A DNA stretch of 35,449 nucleotides from ZLKRG08 sp046048895 (GTDB lineage: Bacteria; Actinomycetota; Actinomycetes; Nanopelagicales; Nanopelagicaceae), in the NCBI GenBank assembly GCA_046048895.1, contig JBJOFF010000010.1, forward strand, positions 1 through 35,449, in the 5' to 3' direction. The notes beneath the pieces are model-generated. The model was given only the letters and a program-made list of their open reading frames with translations, was not told the origin of the DNA and did no database searches. Numbering within the stretch: the stretch's first letter is position 1; every line of letters begins with the position of its first letter. The position numbers and the translations under genes were made by a program. Below are positions 30,811-35,449 of the stretch, in pieces.

Positions 30811-31737
30811 TTAATGATTCAGGAAGCGCTCGGCATCAAGTGCAGCTTGGCATCCTGAACCCGCCGCCGTGATTGCTTGGCGATAGGTGTGATCGACTAA
30901 ATCACCACATGCAAAGACGCCCTTTAAGTTGGTGCGCGTACTACGACCTTCTACCTGCACATAACCTTCGCCATCTAGCGAAACTTGTCCAGTTAATAAT
31001 TCAGAGCGTGGTGAATGTCCGATGGCTACAAACAAACCAGTGAATTCACGTTTGGTGACATCACCTGTTTTGGTATTGCGAAGTTGTAACGCCTCAACTT
31101 TATCTTGTCCCAAAACATCTGTTACTTCGGTATTAAATAAGAATTCAATCTTTGGATTGTTCTGCGCGCGCTCCGCCATAATTTTCGATGCACGTAACGT
31201 GTCACGACGGTGAATCAAAACAACTTTACTTGCAAATTTAGTTAAGAAGTTTGCCTCTTCCATGGCAGAGTCTCCGCCACCAACAACAGCAATTACTTGA
31301 TCGCGATAGAAGAAACCATCGCACGTTGCGCACCAAGAAACTCCGCGGCCAGACAAACGCTTCTCGTTTTCAAGACCAATCTCTTTATACGCCGAACCCA
31401 TCGCCAAAATTACAGATTTAGCTTTTAGAACATTGCCACTGCCATCTTTAAGAGTCTTTACCTCTCCACCTAAATCCATTTCAACAATGTCATCTGTAAT
31501 TAACTTGGCACCAAAACGCTTTGCTTGACCACGCATATTGTCCATAAGCGCTGGTCCCATGATGCCCTCAGTGAAACCTGGAAAATTTTCTACTTCAGTG
31601 GTGTTCATGAGCGCGCCACCTGCGGTGATTGAACCTTCGTAAACAATTGGATCGAGCTGCGCACGGGCAGCATAAATTGCGGCGGTATATCCAGCCGGTC
31701 CAGATCCAACAATTACTAAGTTATGCACTTCGCTCAT
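30811..31737 (-). CDS. trxB: Thioredoxin reductase
   Basis: TrxB (308 residues) transfers electrons from NADPH through FAD to thioredoxin. FAD-binding VIVGSGPAGYTAAIYAARA begins the protein, the redox pair is CATC in VSWCATCDGFFYRD, the NADPH motif is VVGGGDSAMEEANFL, and the C-terminal FAD segment is GVFACGDLVDHTYRQAITAA. The start overlaps the murJ stop as ATGA (31734-31737), so it is translated with the lipid II flippase gene, a linkage seen in other actinobacteria. Confidence 0.97.
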   Translation of the reverse strand: MSEVHNLVIVGSGPAGYTAAIYAARAQLDPIVYEGSITAGGALMNTTEVENFPGFTEGIMGPALMDNMRGQAKRFGAKLITDDIVEMDLGGEVKTLKDGSGNVLKAKSVILAMGSAYKEIGLENEKRLSGRGVSWCATCDGFFYRDQVIAVVGGGDSAMEEANFLTKFASKVVLIHRRDTLRASKIMAERAQNNPKIEFLFNTEVTDVLGQDKVEALQLRNTKTGDVTKREFTGLFVAIGHSPRSELLTGQVSLDGEGYVQVEGRSTRTNLKGVFACGDLVDHTYRQAITAAGSGCQAALDAERFLNH

Positions 31738-33380
31738 TTTTTATCTTTCTTACCTTTACTTAAACCTTTAAGGCCGGGTAAGTATTCCATTATCACGGCG
31801 ATTTCTGCGACTTTCATTCGTTGCGCCACCACAAAGTAACCAATCGCACCCAGAACAATAAAAATCAAGAGTTTTAGCGCACGGATTGCTAGTGGTGAAT
31901 ATTGATTGATGCCATGCCAATAATTCGCAATTAGATACAGCGGAAACATTGCAACAAATGAGGCCAAGATCAATTTCAGGTGCTGGCCTAAGAATTCTCG
32001 AATATGTAATTCACCAGTATGGCGTTTGAGTAGATGCAAGGTATATGGCAAACCTAAAACATAGCTAATAGAAAAAGCAGCGCCCAATCCCACAGTTACC
32101 CATTTTGGATCCAAAATATTTAAAAAAAGATAAGAGAGCGCCACCGAGATTACATTGATCAAAATAATTGAAGGCACCTGAGTACGAGTATCTTCAAAAG
32201 CATTAAAACCTCGGAGCAGAATTAAATTAATACTAAAAGTTACTAGCCCTACCCCAAGTGCGCTTAATACATAACCCATATATAAACCATCTTCGTAAGG
32301 GATACCTACGAAAATAGTGCTAGTCATTAATGGACCAAGTAAGAAGAATGCCATTCCAGCTGGAACTGTAATTACACCCACCATTCGAATTGCACGCACC
32401 AATTCATTTTTAACTCCGTCGCGATCTTTCTTAATTGCAAGTTCGGAGATATGTGGCAAGAGCGCGGTAATCAATGAGATGGTCACAATTCCGTAAGGCA
32501 ACATCATTACGTAATATGAATTTTGAAAAGGAGTAATTCCTACGCCAGTAGTAATTCCAGCTTTAGCGCTTCGTACCGCCGCACTGGTTGCCACGCTAAC
32601 GGTTACTAAATAACCAAGTTGAGAAATTAATACATAAACTAATGTCCAACCAGCTAATGAAAAAGATTTGCCTAAACCACTTAGACCGAAACGAATTTTC
32701 AGATGGAAATTGGTCTTTTTTACGGCTGGAATAACTAATAACGCCTGAACCACAACACCTGCGGTGGTGCCCCAACCCAAGATTGCAACTTGAGTATCCG
32801 TGATGGTATCTGCCGTAAATTTAGGCACCATCAAAATAAAGTAAGTTAAAAGCGCAATTCCGACCAAGTTGTTGGCAATTGGCGCCCACATCATCGGCGC
32901 AAAAGAGCCACGCGAATTAGCTACCTGCCCCAACATAGTGAATAGACCTAAAAAGAAGATCTGCGGCAGACAGATTCGCATCATGGTCAGCGTTAATTCA
33001 TAAATGTTTTCAAATCCAGGCTGGGAAAATTCTGGTGCATAAATTCTTACTAGCGCTGGCGCAAATATCACTCCCACAATAACTAGTAGCCCCAAAATCA
33101 AACTAATGGTGGTTACTAATCGTGATGCAAAATCTAATCCGCCGTCTTTATCAGCTTTACTTTTAACTAATTGCGGAACGAAGATTGCGGTTAGCGCTCC
33201 GCCTACCATTAAATTATAAATAATATTAGGCATCGTATTTGCTACGTTGAAACTATCGGCAAGTAGCGCAGTACCTAAAACTGCAACTGTTAAAACACTT
33301 CGGATAAATCCAGCGATGCGAGATAGCACGGTGCCAATCGCCATCACTGTTGATTGGTGGAAGAGATCTTGATTCTTCAT
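31734..33380 (-). CDS. murJ: Lipid II flippase MurJ (MviN)
   Basis: MurJ (548 residues) is a MOP-superfamily membrane protein with about 14 helices that flips lipid II to the outer face for peptidoglycan synthesis. The family start is visible as MAIGTVLSRIAGFIRSVLTV with the conserved Arg in helix 1, then ALLADSFNVANTMPNI, and GALTAIFVPQLV. It lacks the large C-terminal pseudokinase extension found in mycobacterial MviN. It lies in a chain of 4-bp overlaps: DUF6049-like / murJ / trxB. The linked CwlM-like protein and PknB are known partners of MurJ control in mycobacteria. Confidence 0.96.
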   Translation of the reverse strand: MKNQDLFHQSTVMAIGTVLSRIAGFIRSVLTVAVLGTALLADSFNVANTMPNIIYNLMVGGALTAIFVPQLVKSKADKDGGLDFASRLVTTISLILGLLVIVGVIFAPALVRIYAPEFSQPGFENIYELTLTMMRICLPQIFFLGLFTMLGQVANSRGSFAPMMWAPIANNLVGIALLTYFILMVPKFTADTITDTQVAILGWGTTAGVVVQALLVIPAVKKTNFHLKIRFGLSGLGKSFSLAGWTLVYVLISQLGYLVTVSVATSAAVRSAKAGITTGVGITPFQNSYYVMMLPYGIVTISLITALLPHISELAIKKDRDGVKNELVRAIRMVGVITVPAGMAFFLLGPLMTSTIFVGIPYEDGLYMGYVLSALGVGLVTFSINLILLRGFNAFEDTRTQVPSIILINVISVALSYLFLNILDPKWVTVGLGAAFSISYVLGLPYTLHLLKRHTGELHIREFLGQHLKLILASFVAMFPLYLIANYWHGINQYSPLAIRALKLLIFIVLGAIGYFVVAQRMKVAEIAVIMEYLPGLKGLSKGKKDKK

Positions 33381-34453
33381 TTATCCGCTCGATTCTTTCG
33401 GACTCGGCGAACACTCTGTGCGACTGCCGCCAGTATCAAGAGTAAACCTGCACCGGTGGTAAATCGGGAAACTGCCGGCGAAATAATGGTCGACGTTAGT
33501 TCAATCATTCCATTTGTGCCTACGACTTTGCCTTTACCATTTTCAAAGCGCGCAATCACATTGGTATCTCCCGCTGCGACAGTTTTAATCGGAACGCTAA
33601 CTTGAATTTTGCTCCGCGCATTTAAAGTAATTTGGCGGTATTCAGGAAAGACCACACGGTTATTAAGCGGAGTAAAAAATAAATCGACCTTAACTGGTGC
33701 ATCAAAATCATTTACTAGCGTGATTGGAATTTTCTCGTTGCTGGTGGTGATTTGATAACGCCCACTTACGATTCGTAACTTATTAATTACTTCACTTTGA
33801 CCTTTTTCGAAATCCTGCAAAAGTGCAAATCGCTCTGATACCGTTAATTGTGGGCTAAAAAGCTGTGCGATTCGAGCTCTTTCGGTCTCTACCTCTTTGG
33901 GATTTACTACGGTAGATATATGGGTAAATTCTTGACGTGAAGAATTGAAGAAAGCGCGCACATTTTCATCGATTTTCGCGCGCTTCCAGGCATAACGACT
34001 TCCCTTTTCGCTGAGCACATTTTTCAAAAGCACTGCTTGCAGATGTTGCAGCCCAACTGCGTAGTAAAAATTTAGTTCCGTTGGCGCTATCGAATTCAAA
34101 TAAATTACATCTGGATTGCCATATGCGGTAGCGTAAATAGTGTCACCACTAGAAATACTTTTTAACTGTTTTAGCCAGTTAGTTGCAAGCGTAGATTCAT
34201 TATCAATTAAGAATTGCACGTCTTCTAAAAGTGCAGCATCCATAATCCAAGTTCTAGGACGTGGTGTTGGAGAAAAAACTAATTTTCCAAGCTCTCCGGC
34301 TGCCGCTAATGATTTCTCAAAGTTCTCATTGGTAATTTCACCGGCATAATTTCGATTCGCTGCAGTAGCTAACCAAATGGTATTTCCTGCAGCTTGTGCT
34401 GGAGCTGGCAGCATAAAAAGTAACGCCAATATAAGTAGCAAGATACGTTTCAT
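33377..34453 (-). CDS. DUF6049-like secreted, C-terminally anchored envelope protein
   Basis: A 358-residue exported protein. It has a signal peptide (MKRILLLILALLFMLPAPAQAA), an extracytoplasmic region with alpha/beta pattern, an immunoglobulin-like stretch near the end (PITLVNDFDAPVKVDLFFTP), and a single C-terminal membrane helix (FTTGAGLLLILAAVAQSV) followed by basic VRRVRKNRADK. In actinobacteria the gene between the Nudix protein and murJ encodes a DUF6049 protein of about 700-800 residues; this one is about half that size, so it seems reduced in this lineage. Assignment relies mainly on position and architecture. ATGA overlaps at both ends link it to Nudix and murJ. Confidence 0.72.
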   Translation of the reverse strand: MKRILLLILALLFMLPAPAQAAGNTIWLATAANRNYAGEITNENFEKSLAAAGELGKLVFSPTPRPRTWIMDAALLEDVQFLIDNESTLATNWLKQLKSISSGDTIYATAYGNPDVIYLNSIAPTELNFYYAVGLQHLQAVLLKNVLSEKGSRYAWKRAKIDENVRAFFNSSRQEFTHISTVVNPKEVETERARIAQLFSPQLTVSERFALLQDFEKGQSEVINKLRIVSGRYQITTSNEKIPITLVNDFDAPVKVDLFFTPLNNRVVFPEYRQITLNARSKIQVSVPIKTVAAGDTNVIARFENGKGKVVGTNGMIELTSTIISPAVSRFTTGAGLLLILAAVAQSVRRVRKNRADK

Positions 34454-35016
34454 TTGAGTTCACCACTTCGGGCAATCAATTTCTTCTCATCTGGAAATGC
34501 CAACAGCGAGACAATCTCGCCTAATGGAAACCAACGCGCTTCATCTACTTCAGACTCTTGCGGCGTCAAAACACCGCTAACCTCTTTAAATAAATAGTGA
34601 TGAACTGTTTTATGAATTCGTTTTCCGCCAGCCATAAACCAGAAATCAATTACTCCAAGTTCGCGTGAAATTTCAGAGGTAATGCCTGTCTCTTCGGCGA
34701 CTTCGCGTATTGCAGCTTCTTCGGGCGTTTCGCCCGCTTCGATATGCCCCTTCGGTAATGACCAGAGTATTCGTTCGCGGTTGGCATCTTTTTGATCGTA
34801 TCTACCTATTAATAAACCTTTGGTTCCGCTGAAATCAATTACTAAGCCGCCGGCGCTAACTTCATCTACCCGCTTTGCATAACGAATTTTCGGGTTGGCA
34901 ACAGCGCTCTTATTCTGGTTTCGCTTATTACGATTGCGCGAACGCTTTTTACGGTGAGGCTTGGACGCCGAAGTTGCAGTAGTGGCATCGCCGCCAGCAC
35001 CAGGTGCCGGGGTCAT
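34450..35016 (-). CDS. Nudix hydrolase
   Basis: A 188-residue Nudix protein hydrolysing a nucleoside-diphosphate-linked substrate that cannot be named from sequence. The Nudix box is complete: GHIEAGETPEEAAIREVAEE followed by TGI, with metal-binding Glu residues in REVAEE. The first 45 residues are Lys/Arg/Asn-rich (HRKKRSRNRNKRNQNK) and probably disordered, possibly binding nucleic acid. It is the first gene of the Nudix / DUF6049 / murJ / trxB chain and divergent from cca by 23 nt, as in other actinobacteria. A TAGGGT hexamer ends 6 nt before the ATG and no Shine-Dalgarno is visible. Confidence 0.93.
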   Translation of the reverse strand: MTPAPGAGGDATTATSASKPHRKKRSRNRNKRNQNKSAVANPKIRYAKRVDEVSAGGLVIDFSGTKGLLIGRYDQKDANRERILWSLPKGHIEAGETPEEAAIREVAEETGITSEISRELGVIDFWFMAGGKRIHKTVHHYLFKEVSGVLTPQESEVDEARWFPLGEIVSLLAFPDEKKLIARSGELK

Positions 35017-35039
35017 GCGAGTACCCTAACCTTTCCCCC
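35017..35039. promoter_or_regulatory. Divergent overlapping promoters of Nudix operon and cca
   Basis: The 23-nt gap between the two start codons holds two -10-like hexamers that overlap: TAGGGT on the minus strand (rc of 35023-35028), 6 nt before the Nudix ATG, and TAACCT on the plus strand (35027-35032), 7 nt before the cca GTG. Neither start has a purine-rich ribosome site. Both transcripts would be leaderless and could exclude each other. Confidence 0.4.
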
Positions 35040-35449
35040 GTGAGTAACGCATTAGATGCCGCAGGCGAATTAGCGATTCGCTCTCTAATTGAGCGCGCAC
35101 CACTAGCTAGCTCACTAGCCGCTGCCTTTAAAGAGGCCGGATTTAAATTAGCGCTAGTTGGTGGACCAGTACGCGATGCGATTCTTGGTCGATTAGGAAA
35201 CGATTTAGATTTCACAACCAATGCTCTCCCGCAAGATACAAAAAAGATTTTAAAAAATTGGGCTGAAGATGTTTGGGATATTGGAATTGATTTCGGAACC
35301 ATTGCTGGAAAACGCAGTGATACCACCGTTGAAATTACAACTTATCGCAGTGATAAATACGATTTAGATTCTAGAAAACCAGAAGTGCAATTTGGCGATA
35401 ATATTCAAGGCGATTTATCGCGCCGCGATTTTACGGTAAATGCAATGGC
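35040..35449 (+). CDS. cca: CCA tRNA nucleotidyltransferase, N-terminal part (3' truncated by window)
   Basis: This is the first 136 residues of a class II tRNA nucleotidyltransferase / poly(A) polymerase-family protein, which adds or repairs the CCA end of tRNAs. Signatures are LALVGGPVRDAILGR, the metal-binding DLDFTT, DIGIDFGTIAG, VEITTYRSDKYD and LSRRDFTVNAMA, continuing past the window edge. The start is a GTG at 35040 without a Shine-Dalgarno. The need for the enzyme fits the tRNA-Ala gene here, which lacks an encoded CCA. Confidence 0.93.
   Translation, partial: MSNALDAAGELAIRSLIERAPLASSLAAAFKEAGFKLALVGGPVRDAILGRLGNDLDFTTNALPQDTKKILKNWAEDVWDIGIDFGTIAGKRSDTTVEITTYRSDKYDLDSRKPEVQFGDNIQGDLSRRDFTVNAM

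Noticed and set aside
1..35449. CRISPR arrays, transposases, phage genes, rRNA genes
   Set aside because: No regularly spaced repeats, no transposase or integrase motifs and no rRNA sequence were seen on either strand.

Overview
The window is the replication-origin region of a low-GC actinobacterium, most likely a streamlined freshwater acI lineage (Nanopelagicales, the Planktophila/Nanopelagicus group). This rests on the Actinobacteria-specific gene crgA, on the order pstP-pknB / pabA / crgA / rhomboid / ppiA / tRNA-Ala / tRNA-Ile / gyrA / gyrB / dciA / recF / dnaN / dnaA / rpmH / rnpA / yidD / yidC / jag / rsmG / parA / parB / aminotransferase / cwlM / trxA / trxB / murJ / DUF6049 / Nudix / cca, on AT-rich coding sequence with TTA leucines (low-forties % GC by eye), on very short intergenic gaps, and on a heliorhodopsin gene. 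The taxon is inferred from context; no 16S gene is present.

Layout. 1-4034: end of the phosphatase pstP and the PASTA kinase pknB (+), a class I glutamine amidotransferase (-), crgA (+), rhomboid and cyclophilin (-). 4043-13960: about 10 kb that is not part of the usual actinobacterial order. It holds a minus-strand lipid cassette (FAD oxidoreductase, DUF1365, CFA-type methyltransferase, SDR), a small SRPBCC/membrane pair, a TerC transporter behind a yybP-ykoY manganese riboswitch, and, divergent from it, a plus-strand run of five genes headed by heliorhodopsin. 13972-14155: tRNA-Ala(TGC) and tRNA-Ile(GAT). 14207-23213: gyrA, gyrB, dciA, recF, dnaN and dnaA, all minus strand. The dnaA-dnaN gap (21516-21824) has DnaA boxes, a TAGTAGTAATAA trio tract and an AT-rich stretch and is the likely oriC. 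A second DnaA-box cluster lies between dnaA and rpmH. 23470-28030: rpmH, rnpA, yidD, yidC, jag, rsmG, parA and parB (plus strand), with two parS sites. 27998-35016: a minus-strand cell-envelope and redox block (aminotransferase, cwlM, trxA, trxB, murJ, a DUF6049-like protein, Nudix). 35040 to the end: start of cca (+).

How it works together. The core genes cover initiation (DnaA, DnaN, RecF, DciA), topology (gyrase), origin segregation (ParAB-parS), RNase P and membrane insertion (RnpA, YidC, YidD). PknB, PstP, the CwlM-like protein and MurJ are parts of one known actinobacterial circuit controlling peptidoglycan precursor supply; here the CwlM homologue has lost the amidase zinc ligands, as expected for a regulator. 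The accessory block reads as a light, metal and membrane-lipid stress module. Its strongest points of interest are the heliorhodopsin-led operon, the TerC riboswitch whose switching helix covers the Shine-Dalgarno, and an 8+8 bp inverted repeat lying over the terC promoter between the two divergent genes. Many starts lack a Shine-Dalgarno and sit 6-7 nt after a -10-like hexamer, consistent with leaderless transcripts. There are no rRNA genes, CRISPR arrays, transposases or phage genes.
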